From positions 1 through 64,000 of the forward strand of contig CACYQX010000003.1 in assembly GCA_902776725.1 (NCBI GenBank): a DNA stretch of 64,000 bases. Direction: 5' to 3'. Origin of the DNA: an uncultured Eubacteriales bacterium. Its GTDB lineage: Bacteria > Bacillota > Clostridia > Peptostreptococcales > Anaerovoracaceae. Every line of letters starts with the position of its first letter. Position 1 is the stretch's first letter. The translations under genes and the position numbers were made by a program. Of the stretch, positions 7,085-14,375 are shown in pieces. A model generated the notes under the pieces. That model made no database searches, was not told the origin of the DNA, and saw only the letters and a program-made list of their open reading frames with translations.

Positions 7085-7300
7085 GGCACCGCCCTAAGTT
7101 CGTCTTTGTACTTGGGAGTACAAAGGCATTGCTTGCTAAAGTTTGCGGAAAATTTTAGCAAGCGCATGAAGTGCTCCTCTGGGAGTACAAATGCTTTGCT
7201 TGCTAAAGTTATACCGATAACTTTGCAAGCGCGTTTGTTCTTCCGAATGGGAGTACAAACGCAGTGCTTGCTAACCTTGGCGGTGCATTTTTTTGACATG
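7085..7300. repeat. Hairpin-rich repeat field, possible oriT
   Basis: The block GGGAGTACAAA-N-GCTTGCTAA occurs three times (about 7,110, 7,192, 7,250). Long inverted repeats interleave with it: GCTTGCTAAA/TTTAGCAAGC (about 7,133-7,163), GCTTGCTAAAGTTAT/ATAACTTTGCAAGC (about 7,198-7,230) and GCGTTTGT/ACAAACGC (about 7,230-7,263). It is directly upstream of the MobC-like gene, the usual place of an oriT. A 72-codon frame across it simply reflects the repeats. Confidence 0.5.
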
Positions 7301-7354
7301 GTTTCTTAAAAAATTGATGCCGAAGATTTAGTTTCCTCGGCATCTTTTTCTCAT

Positions 7355-8224
7355 TTAGCTTGCATAAAACTCTCGCAATCTGTAGTCAGTTCCATCCATA
7401 TTTACGGCGGTACATGATCCAATTATTCGAGAAATGATCGATGGATTTAGAGAATCATAGAGATATTTTATGTCGTAATTTGTCGTTATAACGGTAGGTT
7501 TTCTGTCAGAATATCTGTTGCTAATAACTCTATACAGAACCTCATCACTCCATTCAGATCTCTTTTCCTTTCCTAAATCATCAATGATTAGTAGCGGTGC
7601 CTCTATCATTTTTTTAATAATAATGTCCGACGCACTGCCTTCCTTTGTGAAGGATGCCCGTATTCTGTTTAGCTCATCTGCGAAGTTACAGAAGTATACC
7701 GGGACATATAATTCCTCTACTAAATAATTGGCGATTGCTATCGCTAAATGTGTTTTTCCTGTACCGGGGCTTCCGGTCAGGATGAGTCCTTGGCCATCGC
7801 TCTTCGGAAAGTTTTTTGCATAGTTTAGTGCAGTTTCATAGGCTGCTCTAAACTCTTTACCTTCAAAATTATCGAAGGTGCAGTCAGTAAATCTACTTCC
7901 AATGTGACAATTATTAAGGCTTCTTCTTGCATTCTCGGAGCACATGATGATATCTCGATCAGTTAACTCAATTAACTCTTGGAGCTCCGAGATTTCTTTT
8001 TCAGTCTTAATATAGTTTTCCATGTCTTCGCAGTTGCAGCGCCTATATAGAATCATATTAGGCACATACTCATTACGCTTTTGCTCTTTACCGCAAAAGG
8101 GACAATTAGGAGCATTGGTTTCGATTTCCGGCGTAGACTTTCTCAAAGTCGATACTTGGCTTTCCAGACTCTTCTTCGTCTCTTCCAGAGACAAGCGGGT
8201 TTTCATAGCCTTCTTCACTTTCAT
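7355..8224 (-). CDS. DnaC/IstB-like AAA+ ATPase (helicase loader)
   Basis: 289 residues. A Cys cluster CPFCGKEQ...RRCNCE (about 41-65) forms a zinc-binding N-terminal part, followed by the AAA+ core: Walker A TGSPGTGKTHLA (about 150), Walker B LLIIDDLGKE and a sensor region VITTNYD. Proteins of this type load the replicative helicase for phages and plasmids. The start (AAGGA upstream) lies inside the preceding gene, giving a 119-base out-of-frame overlap. Confidence 0.8.
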   Translation of the reverse strand: MKVKKAMKTRLSLEETKKSLESQVSTLRKSTPEIETNAPNCPFCGKEQKRNEYVPNMILYRRCNCEDMENYIKTEKEISELQELIELTDRDIIMCSENARRSLNNCHIGSRFTDCTFDNFEGKEFRAAYETALNYAKNFPKSDGQGLILTGSPGTGKTHLAIAIANYLVEELYVPVYFCNFADELNRIRASFTKEGSASDIIIKKMIEAPLLIIDDLGKEKRSEWSDEVLYRVISNRYSDRKPTVITTNYDIKYLYDSLNPSIISRIIGSCTAVNMDGTDYRLREFYAS

Positions 8225-8567
8225 TCTTCATATCCTTATTCTTATTCTTCTTCTCTTTCAGCTTGTTTTCATTCAAGCGGTCGGTTGTTTTTTCCTTGCA
8301 CGCATTCTTGTTGCCAAGCGGTGCGCCGCCTTTCTTGCCGTTTTCTGATGCAGTTCTTCTAAGCTCAATGGACTTATCCAACACGGGTTTCCATGAGGTA
8401 AAGATTGCATCCAGGTACGGCTTATCGGTTAAGGTTGGCATCATACCATAGAATATGTAGTCAAAGACTGCCTTAAACATAGTATTCTGCTCTTCGACCG
8501 TTGGAAGCATCAAGATTGAATCATAATGGGATCTAAAGAATGTCGCTTTCTCTTCAAGCACATTCAT
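8106..8567 (-). CDS. DUF6291-like replication-associated protein
   Basis: 153 residues from the ATG at 8567 (a TTG-started frame reaches 8594). The N-terminal part (AIFTSWKPVLDKSIELRRTA then GKKGGAPLGNKNA) matches the pattern of DUF6291 proteins seen beside DnaC-like loaders in Firmicute plasmids and prophages. The C-terminal third is charged and low complexity. It overlaps the DnaC-like gene downstream by 119 bases and the small HTH gene upstream by 14, so the three form a tight operon. Confidence 0.6.
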   Translation of the reverse strand: MNVLEEKATFFRSHYDSILMLPTVEEQNTMFKAVFDYIFYGMMPTLTDKPYLDAIFTSWKPVLDKSIELRRTASENGKKGGAPLGNKNACKEKTTDRLNENKLKEKKNKNKDMKNESEEGYENPLVSGRDEEESGKPSIDFEKVYAGNRNQCS

Positions 8568-8763
8568 GGCTATTACCCATTCCGAAGTAATCAAAGACGG
8601 ATTTAAGATTTACCACATACTTATTCCCAACCATCCTGGAGGGGATATAGCCACCAGTTACGGCCGTTCTTATGGCCCACTCGGTTATTGCGGTACCTGG
8701 ATCCATTGCTTTAATTTCTTCGTAAGCTGCCTTTATGGTTCGTACTTTAATGTTTTCGCTCAT
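8554..8763 (-). CDS. Small excisionase-like DNA-binding protein
   Basis: 69 residues. The segment ITEWAIRTAVTGGYIPSRMV followed by GNKYVVNLKSVFDYF resembles the short winged-helix of MerR/Xis-type proteins. It could be the excisionase of element 1 or a replication regulator; the sequence does not decide. Start has a strong AAGGAGG. First well-supported gene of the minus-strand replication operon. Confidence 0.6.
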   Translation of the reverse strand: MSENIKVRTIKAAYEEIKAMDPGTAITEWAIRTAVTGGYIPSRMVGNKYVVNLKSVFDYFGMGNSHECA

Positions 8764-8774
8764 TTACTTCCTCC

Positions 8775-8897
8775 TTAACCGATCGGATATCTCATGTATT
8801 GTCCCTGCGCCATAGGCCAGAAACCGTTCAGGAGGGCATTTTTTAACTCGGATGCATCAGTAGGAGAAAAACATCTTCGCTTACCATTGACAAACTT
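8775..8897 (-). CDS. Possible small upstream ORF of the replication operon
   Basis: An open frame ending at 8775 encodes about 40 residues here (ASELKNALLNGFWPMAQGQY is its most protein-like part). The full frame reaches 8978, past the -10/-35 boxes at 8908-8936, so any real product must start inside, and no ATG with a ribosome binding site is evident. Listed because it ends 11 bases before the next gene. May be non-coding leader. Confidence 0.25.
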   Translation of the reverse strand, partial: KFVNGKRRCFSPTDASELKNALLNGFWPMAQGQYMRYPIG

Positions 8898-8907
8898 ATG
8901 TTCGTGT

Positions 8908-8936
8908 ATTATAGTACAAGTGTTCTTATTTGTAAA
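8908..8936 (-). promoter_or_regulatory. Promoter of the element 1 replication operon
   Basis: Minus-strand TTTACA (8931-8936), 17-base spacer, TATAAT (8908-8913). Near-consensus sigma-A promoter reading toward the HTH, DUF6291-like and DnaC-like genes. Confidence 0.7.
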
Positions 8937-8970
8937 GGGGTAAACGGTTCTTTTTTTACTCGATATAATA

Positions 8971-9006
8971 TTGACCATATTGGCAAAATATTATATAATT
9001 GCCGAT
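8971..9006 (+). promoter_or_regulatory. Promoter with overlapping palindrome, AbiEi-like gene
   Basis: TTGACC (8971-8976), 17-base spacer, TATAAT (8994-8999). An inverted repeat TTGGCAA (8980-8986) / TTGCCGA (about 8999-9005) straddles the -10 box, a plausible operator for autoregulation by the winged-helix protein encoded next. Confidence 0.65.
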
Positions 9007-9026
9007 ATAGACAGGAGGTATTTATT

Positions 9027-9770
9027 TTGAGTAAATATGATGAAATCACAAACTATCTTCCGGATACTTCATTTGCAAGAGAGGATATATTAACCGCTGC
9101 GTATAACGCAGATCCCAGTTTTAGCGATTCGAGTTTGCGTAGACTTATAGATAGGCTGAAAGCGTCTGGGCTTATAGTTCATGTTGCTCGTGATGTCTAT
9201 ACAAAGCCAAGTAAAAACGATTCAAATCTTTCGGATTATGTCTGTGATTATAGCGACAAAGCAAAAGCCATAATTGACTATATGCAGGGTAAATTCCCTC
9301 GTTTAAGATTTGTAGTTTGGGAGACATCTGCGCTTAACGAGTTCACAGGGCACCTTCTTGCTAGGAACTATATTATGCTTGAGGTTGAGAACAGTGGTTG
9401 TGAGTTTGTGTTTGATGGAATTAAGCACGATTTTGAATTAAATACTCTGCTTAGACCAACGCAAAAAGAGCTTCTTAGATACGGAGAAAACGATACTGTA
9501 ATTGTGGACAGGCTAATTACAGAGTCCCCTACTGGGACATCAGAAAAATATGCTCTTACACTTGAAAAACTCATTGTGGATATGTTTTCAAATAGAAACC
9601 TCAAAGAGATTCTCTCTCGCGGGGACTATGCTGAAGCTATTTCGGATATGTTTTCAAAGTATAGGATTAACGTTGTAAAGCTGCTTCGTTATGCAAGAAG
9701 AAGAAATAAAGAAGAAACAGTAGTAGCCTTTTTCGAAAGCATTAACTTAAAACACTTAATCGTAAAGTAA
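9027..9770 (+). CDS. AbiEi-like winged-helix protein (DUF6577-like)
   Basis: 247 residues from a TTG start at 9027, chosen because AGGAGG ends nine bases upstream; the ATG at 8898 lies upstream of the promoter. The N-terminus is a winged helix (LRRLIDRLKASGLIVHVARD), followed by a region like the AbiEi antitoxin core and the C-terminal INVVKLLRYARRRNKEE typical of that group. AbiEi proteins repress their own promoter and neutralise an AbiEii nucleotidyltransferase toxin. No such toxin is next to it; a KilA-N gene follows after 38 bases. Confidence 0.6.
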   Translation: MSKYDEITNYLPDTSFAREDILTAAYNADPSFSDSSLRRLIDRLKASGLIVHVARDVYTKPSKNDSNLSDYVCDYSDKAKAIIDYMQGKFPRLRFVVWETSALNEFTGHLLARNYIMLEVENSGCEFVFDGIKHDFELNTLLRPTQKELLRYGENDTVIVDRLITESPTGTSEKYALTLEKLIVDMFSNRNLKEILSRGDYAEAISDMFSKYRINVVKLLRYARRRNKEETVVAFFESINLKHLIVK

Positions 9771-9808
9771 AACCAAATTAATACCTGTTATAAATGAGGA
9801 GAATCGTT

Positions 9809-10651
9809 ATGCCGAATAAAATGAAAACAGAAACTATTAATGCAGATGGATTAACTATACGAGTATATACCAAGGATTTTGAAAACGATTTCATTTCTTT
9901 GTCAGATATAGCAAAAAAACGAGAAGGTGAATACCCCGGATATGTAATCCAGAATTGGATGCGGTCAAAAAGCACGGTGTCCTTCTTGGGGTTATGGGAA
10001 ACAATTCACAATCCGGCTTTTAATTACCTCGAATTCGAGGCAATTAAAAGCGAGGCCGGTGATAATGGGTTTGTTATGACTCCAAAAAGATGGATTGAAT
10101 CGACCAATGCAATAGGCATAGTGAGTAAGCAAGGACGTTACGCTGCTACTTTTGCTCATAAAGATATCGCTTTCGAGTTTGCTTCGTGGATATCCCCCGA
10201 GTTCAAACTTTATATCATAGAAGACTATCAACGCTTAAAGGACGATGAGAACAATAGGCTATCTCTTGCCTGGAATCTGAACCGAGAAATCGCAAAGCTT
10301 AACTACAGAATCCATACGGACGCTATAAAGGAAAACCTAATTCCGGACGAGCTAACGGACAGGCAGAAATCAATGAAGTATGCCAATGAAGCAGATATGC
10401 TTAATGTAGTTCTCTTTGGTATGACAGCAAAGGAATGGAAGAAAAACAACCCGGATAAAACAGGCAACATGAGAGATCATGCATCTTTAAGCCAGTTATT
10501 AGTTCTCGCCAATTTGGAAAGCTATAATGCGGTTTTAATCAACCGGAAGAAATCACAGAAAGAACGCATGGAGATGCTTAGAGAACTTGTGGTCCAACAA
10601 CTTACTGTCATGGAACAGCTCAACACTAGCTCGCTTCCAGACATAAAATAA
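9809..10651 (+). CDS. KilA-N domain protein
   Basis: 280 residues from the ATG at 9809 (GAGGAG upstream; a frame opens at 9794). Residues about 12-125 match the KilA-N DNA-binding fold: VYTKDFENDFISLSDIAKK, YVIQNWMRSK, WIESTNAIGIVSKQGRYAAT and AFEFASWISPEFKLYIIEDY. KilA-N proteins are typical of phages and mobile elements and are linked to killing or regulation. The C-terminal half is helical and charged. Same direction and close behind the AbiEi-like gene, so probably co-transcribed. Confidence 0.75.
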   Translation: MPNKMKTETINADGLTIRVYTKDFENDFISLSDIAKKREGEYPGYVIQNWMRSKSTVSFLGLWETIHNPAFNYLEFEAIKSEAGDNGFVMTPKRWIESTNAIGIVSKQGRYAATFAHKDIAFEFASWISPEFKLYIIEDYQRLKDDENNRLSLAWNLNREIAKLNYRIHTDAIKENLIPDELTDRQKSMKYANEADMLNVVLFGMTAKEWKKNNPDKTGNMRDHASLSQLLVLANLESYNAVLINRKKSQKERMEMLRELVVQQLTVMEQLNTSSLPDIK

Positions 10652-10694
10652 TATACTTATCATATTTTAAGAATGATTCCTAAGGGGTAAACAC

Positions 10695-11912
10695 ATGGCT
10701 GAAAAAACTAACTGCACCATACGTGGAGTCAAGAAGTATAGGCTCACAAAGGTTATAGGGAAAAGAATAAACGAAAACGGCAAATTAGTTCCGGTTAGAA
10801 AAACCGTATACGGGAAAAATAAAAAAGATGCCGAAAGATTATTAAAAGAACATTTGGAAAGGGATCCTCTTAATAATGGCCGAAAAGATCTTATCTTTGG
10901 CATTGTAGCAGATGCCTGGATTGAGAAGTTCTTTTTGCCTGATCCCTCTCTTAAAGATAGGACTAAGGAAACTTATTTAGGAAGATGGAATATGTATGTT
11001 AGACCATCTAATCTATATTACCTGCCCCTGGAAAAAGTGGCGGCATCTACCATTCAAAGTTTCTACAATGACCTTGATGCCCCCTACTCCGCTATAAAAA
11101 CAATTAACAAAATGCTTAAGCATTATTATAGGTTCCTTGAGTTCGAGGGTTTTGCACGAGACATTACCGGAATACTAACAGTCCCTAAGAAGGATGCTGA
11201 AAAACTGCTTCCCTCTGAACCGGAAGTATGGACCGACGAAGAAATAGAAATCATAATGACAAACTTTGATAAAGCAGATAGTCGGTTCAGACTTAAGCTT
11301 CTTATCATACTGGCATATAATACAGGTTGCAGAATCAGTGAGCTACTTGCAATTAAATACTCCGACATTTGTAATAATGTCCTTACCGTTAGCAGGCAGC
11401 TCGCAAAGCGCCCCATATTTGAGGACGGAAAGAAGATAGGTACAGTAATCGACATTGAGACTCTTAAAACAACTGCATCAATTAGAAGGATTCCTCTTAA
11501 CTCTGCGGTAATAATAGCTCTTCAGGAACATCAAAAGTTTCAAGCAAGAGAAATGCGTAAGAACCATTATGAAACCGAGTTTCTATTTACAACTGACACC
11601 GGGGCACTTGTCGATCTATGTAATGCAGATAAAGCCGCAAGAAGATACTATAGGCGAATTGGAGTTCCGGAGCGAGGTTTTCATTCTTATCGTCATACGT
11701 TTGGCACAAACCTTTGCCGCTTAAATGTACCAATTCAAATAGCATCAACCTTGCTTGGTCATTCAGATATCTCCACAACAATGCAGTACTATATAAATGT
11801 GCCGCAGGAAGATAGAAGAGGTGCTGTTGAGCTTTTGGCAAATGGAAATATCCCGGGGTTAATTAAAGAACCTACTCAGCTTTATCTAACGGGTAGCAGC
11901 GAAACAGCTTAA
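10695..11912 (+). CDS. int: Tyrosine integrase of element 1
   Basis: 405 residues with arm-binding and core-binding N-terminal domains and the full catalytic set: R213 (NTGCRISELL), H330 and R333 (HSYRHTFG), H356 (LLGHSD) and the nucleophile Y365 or Y366 (MQYYINV). It is a phage/Tn916-type site-specific recombinase. Start has AAGGGG upstream. It lies directly beside the right end of element 1, followed by paired ATGTGCTACA repeats, a terminator and the element's tRNA-Val, and should catalyse integration at the tRNA-Val anticodon stem. Confidence 0.9.
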   Translation: MAEKTNCTIRGVKKYRLTKVIGKRINENGKLVPVRKTVYGKNKKDAERLLKEHLERDPLNNGRKDLIFGIVADAWIEKFFLPDPSLKDRTKETYLGRWNMYVRPSNLYYLPLEKVAASTIQSFYNDLDAPYSAIKTINKMLKHYYRFLEFEGFARDITGILTVPKKDAEKLLPSEPEVWTDEEIEIIMTNFDKADSRFRLKLLIILAYNTGCRISELLAIKYSDICNNVLTVSRQLAKRPIFEDGKKIGTVIDIETLKTTASIRRIPLNSAVIIALQEHQKFQAREMRKNHYETEFLFTTDTGALVDLCNADKAARRYYRRIGVPERGFHSYRHTFGTNLCRLNVPIQIASTLLGHSDISTTMQYYINVPQEDRRGAVELLANGNIPGLIKEPTQLYLTGSSETA

Positions 11913-11924
11913 GGTCAAACAAAA

Positions 11925-11955
11925 ATGTGCTACAGAGCCAAAAAAATGTGCTACA
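11925..11955. repeat. Integrase arm-type repeats beside int
   Basis: ATGTGCTACA at 11,925-11,934 and 11,946-11,955, same 10-mer as at 1,092 and 12,102. Placed between the integrase stop and its terminator. Confidence 0.6.
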
Positions 11956-11980
11956 AGCCACAAAATACAAAAAAGAAGAA

Positions 11981-12011
11981 AGCCTGGAACCATTGAAATT
12001 CCAGGCTTTTT
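11981..12011. terminator. Bidirectional terminator between int and tRNA-Val
   Basis: AGCCTGGAA (11,981-11,989) pairs with TTCCAGGCT (11,999-12,007) followed by TTTT. On the other strand the stem is followed by TTCTTCTTTTT. It can end both the integrase mRNA and the tRNA transcript. Confidence 0.7.
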
Positions 12012-12086
12012 GGTGGCCCGCATAAGACTTGAACTTATGACCTACAGGTTGTCACCCTGTCGCTCTCCCAGCTGAGCTAGCGGACC
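12011..12086 (-). tRNA. tRNA-Val(GAC), intact, carried by element 1
   Basis: 76 nt with all four stems paired: acceptor GGTCCGC/GCGGGCC, D GCTC/GAGC, anticodon ACAGG/CCTGT with loop GTGACAA (anticodon GAC), T ATAAG/CTTAT, and encoded CCA. Its acceptor and T stems differ from the split host tRNA (GGTCCAT...ATGGGCC), so it is not a simple duplicate. It has the same anticodon and sits about 115 bp inside the junction, so it can replace the disrupted gene. Confidence 0.9.
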
Positions 12087-12101
12087 TTCTATGAAAAACT
12101 T

Positions 12102-12128
12102 ATGTGCTACAAATGTGCTACAAGTCAA
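12102..12128. promoter_or_regulatory. Arm-type repeats overlapping the tRNA-Val promoter
   Basis: ATGTGCTACA at 12,102-12,111 and 12,113-12,122. On the minus strand a TTGACT -35-like box (12,123-12,128) is followed, across these repeats, by CATAAG-like -10 bases. Integrase bound here could interfere with transcription of the element's tRNA. The promoter call is tentative. Confidence 0.45.
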
Positions 12129-12202
12129 TTTTTTCTTAAAACTGCCTTCGAAAAAACATTGATATTTCAACGCTTTTAAGGCCTGTTCATCAACTCGTAC
12201 TT

Positions 12203-12252
12203 ATGACCTTCTGGTTGTCACCCAGACGCTCTCCCAGCTGAGCTAATGGACC
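12203..12252 (-). pseudogene. 5' fragment of tRNA-Val(GAC); junction of elements 1 and 2
   Basis: Minus strand: acceptor GGTCCAT, D arm, anticodon stem-loop TCTGG-GTGACAA-CCAGA, AGGTCAT, then non-tRNA sequence with no pairing T or acceptor strand. It completes the 3' fragment at 913-950. Bases 12,203-12,214 are the 12-bp core of element 1; 12,214-12,252 are the 39-bp repeat of element 2 (second copy 21,286-21,324). An automated tRNA caller may score this as a tRNA; it lacks the 3' third. Confidence 0.85.
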
Positions 12253-12336
12253 TAATTGATAAATTCATTCAAATTTCAACACTTTTCAAGTGCATACCCA
12301 CCAGATTAGGAAGGAGGAAATGCACATCATCCCAAG

Positions 12337-12358
12337 GTGTATGCAAATGTGTATGCAA
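12337..12358. repeat. Integrase arm-type repeats, left end of element 2
   Basis: GTGTATGCAA at 12,337-12,346 and 12,349-12,358. The same 10-mer pair follows the second integrase at 21,157-21,176. Confidence 0.6.
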
Positions 12359-12371
12359 ACTACGTAATTCC

Positions 12372-12698
12372 TTAAAGCGGGTCTTCAATTGTATCCTCAA
12401 ATAGATACATTAAATTACTGTTCGTTCCGATGTTAGTTACTTCAAAATGGTTTGCACTTTTGCCAAGCCATGGCATAGTATCACGCATTTCTTCAATAAC
12501 GTCTACAACATCAAGGTCCATCATTTTTTTCAATGAATGATACCCTGAATACTGCGCATGTTCAAATCCATGTCTCTGCATGAAGGATTTGATGCGCAGA
12601 TATGCCCCTTTTGGGGAGCTCTTGGAATAGTGTTTCTCCAGGTCCTTGATGCGAAGATCAAAATAAATAGCCTTGAATTGCCTTGTTTCTCTTGCCAT
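12372..12698 (-). CDS. VapD-like protein (Cas2-like fold)
   Basis: 108 residues. The N-terminus KAIYFDLRIKDLEKHY, the central YLRIKSFMQRHGFEHAQYSG and the tail resemble VapD, a Cas2-like endoribonuclease known as the toxin in VapXD-type systems. The start overlaps the stop of the upstream gene (TAATG), so both are translated together. It is the first gene inside element 2 next to the att arm, where toxin-antitoxin pairs often stabilise an element. Confidence 0.65.
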   Translation of the reverse strand: MARETRQFKAIYFDLRIKDLEKHYSKSSPKGAYLRIKSFMQRHGFEHAQYSGYHSLKKMMDLDVVDVIEEMRDTMPWLGKSANHFEVTNIGTNSNLMYLFEDTIEDPL

Positions 12699-13033
12699 TA
12701 ATTTACGCTCTTTCTATTGGCATAGTGATATAGGATATCTTCTACGGCAAAATCTTCCTCATTTGAACCATCATCACTATTAAACCAAAGCCATTTGTCT
12801 AGATATGGCATAAACCAATCTTTTTTCTTGAGAAAAATTATAAGATTAGCAAAAGCACCAAAATCCGTAGCAACGCCTGTCCCTGAATAACTTAACGTAC
12901 CATCTGCAAACTGAGCCTTCTTAAAACTGTATTTTGAAAACACTTTATCTATTGCTGTGTATATTTCTTGAGGAGTATGCTTAGCATCATTTACTATGCG
13001 CTTATCGTTTAATTTCATTTCAAGCTTTATCAT
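12698..13033 (-). CDS. Uncharacterised partner of the VapD-like gene
   Basis: 111 residues from the ATG at 13,033, which has AAGGAGG seven bases upstream; the frame extends to 13,075 without support. No domain recognised; mixed charged/aromatic composition (DWFMPYLDKWLWFNSDDG). Position and translational coupling suggest it is the antitoxin of the VapD-like protein, but that is inference and it does not look like the known short VapX. Confidence 0.55.
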   Translation of the reverse strand: MIKLEMKLNDKRIVNDAKHTPQEIYTAIDKVFSKYSFKKAQFADGTLSYSGTGVATDFGAFANLIIFLKKKDWFMPYLDKWLWFNSDDGSNEEDFAVEDILYHYANRKSVN

Positions 13034-13184
13034 TTTACACCTCCTTGCCGCTAGTATTATATCACATAAAGCCAATTAGCAAAACAAGAAAATACCCCAT
13101 GCATAAAGCACAGGGCATCGCCTATAAATATCTACCATGAATAACGGTCTATCTCATGTGAGAATCCATTATTTACTGTAATTC

Positions 13185-14063
13185 TTATGGATTTCCAAGT
13201 GTCCATTTGTCGCCGGTAATAACTTCCGCATCGCAACCGGTAAACATGTCAAGACTGCTTGCAACACTGCTTGTGTCAAAGCTCGATAAATCTAGATACG
13301 TAAGGGAGTCACAGCCAGCAAACATACAACTCATATTCGTAACCCTGCTCGTATCGAATCCAGATAAATCAAGTTCTTTTAAGTTCTTGCATCTATTAAA
13401 CATGGTATCCATATCGGTTATTTCGCTTGTATCAAAACTAGATATATCAATCCGCTCCAGTGCAAAAAAACCGACAAACAACCCCCTCATGCTTTTCTCG
13501 TGTGTCATTGGATCTATTTGTTCCCAATACTTCGTTGAGCAGTTATCTAAGACGAGTTCCTTTATATTGGTTTTCCAATTTGTACTTGTGGTGCGCAAAG
13601 TGGCAATATATATTATATCTTTGCTCAAACAATAAGCATTGCCTTCGCTATCCCAGTACAACATAATTCCGCCCGTCTTGCCTTTATCAACCGGTATGGC
13701 ATTACTGCGATCAATGTTTGGATAATCATTCTCATTGCCAAAGTAAAGACGTTCTACGGTCTCGTTTAACGTATGAATATATGGGCTATCATAACTATCA
13801 TACTCCGCCTTTATTCCGAAATACCTGTCTATAAAATTATAATCCAACGTGTTCTCTTCTGTTTGTTCAGGGAGGTCTTGCTTGTTACCTGTAGCATTCG
13901 GTTTCGGCGTTGTGTTTTCTTCTGTCTCTTCCTGAAGACCCTGCGTGTTACCCTCAGTGCTCGGTTTTGATGAAGAGCCGCCACCACCACATGCGGCAAG
14001 TGAGAGTATCATTATAAGAATTAATGCGATGCAGATTATCCTTGTTAATCTTTTCATTTTCAT
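13185..14063 (-). CDS. BspA/DUF285-type surface lipoprotein
   Basis: 292 residues. Lipoprotein signal peptide with lipobox LAAC (about residues 22-25), then a Gly/Ser/Thr/Asn/Glu-rich linker with a near-duplicate unit (ETEENTTPKPNATGN and QTEENT). The C-terminal half has BspA-type leucine-rich repeats of the DUF285 sort: ISSFDTSEITDMDTMFNRC, LSGFDTSRVTNMSCMFAGC and LSSFDTSSVASSLDMFTGC. Such repeats mediate adhesion or cell-surface display. Anchored outside the membrane. Cargo of element 2. Confidence 0.8.
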   Translation of the reverse strand: MKMKRLTRIICIALILIMILSLAACGGGGSSSKPSTEGNTQGLQEETEENTTPKPNATGNKQDLPEQTEENTLDYNFIDRYFGIKAEYDSYDSPYIHTLNETVERLYFGNENDYPNIDRSNAIPVDKGKTGGIMLYWDSEGNAYCLSKDIIYIATLRTTSTNWKTNIKELVLDNCSTKYWEQIDPMTHEKSMRGLFVGFFALERIDISSFDTSEITDMDTMFNRCKNLKELDLSGFDTSRVTNMSCMFAGCDSLTYLDLSSFDTSSVASSLDMFTGCDAEVITGDKWTLGNP

Positions 14064-14093
14064 CCTTCCAAATTCCTCCTTAATTTATTAATC

Positions 14094-14375
14094 TTATAAG
14101 CTAGATTCAAAATGTGATTTGAATGCTGATAACTGGTTGCTTGCAGAGACCAAAAAACTTTTTAACTCATATGACCTCATCATATTTATATCTTGATTGA
14201 ATCTGCTAACTATACTCTCTATTGCATCCACTGTATTACATAGAATTTGATATTCATTTAGATTCCTTGTTTTGTCCTTTCTTCTTTTGCCGCAATCTAA
14301 CACAGTAAGTGCGTCAACTCTTTTTATTACCTCGCAAATATCTTCTTCTATCCTTATTTTTGTGACGCTAATCAA
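14094..14375 (-). CDS. Small uncharacterised protein in the lipoprotein operon
   Basis: 93 residues, no recognised domain, predicted mostly helical (possible coiled coil about 45-90). It overlaps the upstream lipoprotein gene by 8 bases, so it is likely coupled to it. No signal peptide, so it would stay in the cytoplasm. Confidence 0.5.
   Translation of the reverse strand: MISVTKIRIEEDICEVIKRVDALTVLDCGKRRKDKTRNLNEYQILCNTVDAIESIVSRFNQDINMMRSYELKSFLVSASNQLSAFKSHFESSL

Noticed and set aside
7081..7299. 72-codon Cys-rich ORF on the minus strand
   Set aside because: It runs through the direct and inverted repeats; its repeated CVCTP/CLCTP motifs follow from the DNA repeats. No good ribosome binding site.
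12186..12252. A complete second tRNA-Val at 12,186-12,252
   Set aside because: Acceptor, D and anticodon parts are present but the T arm reads ATAAG-TACGAGT with no pairing partner and there is no 3' acceptor strand or CCA. It is a fragment.
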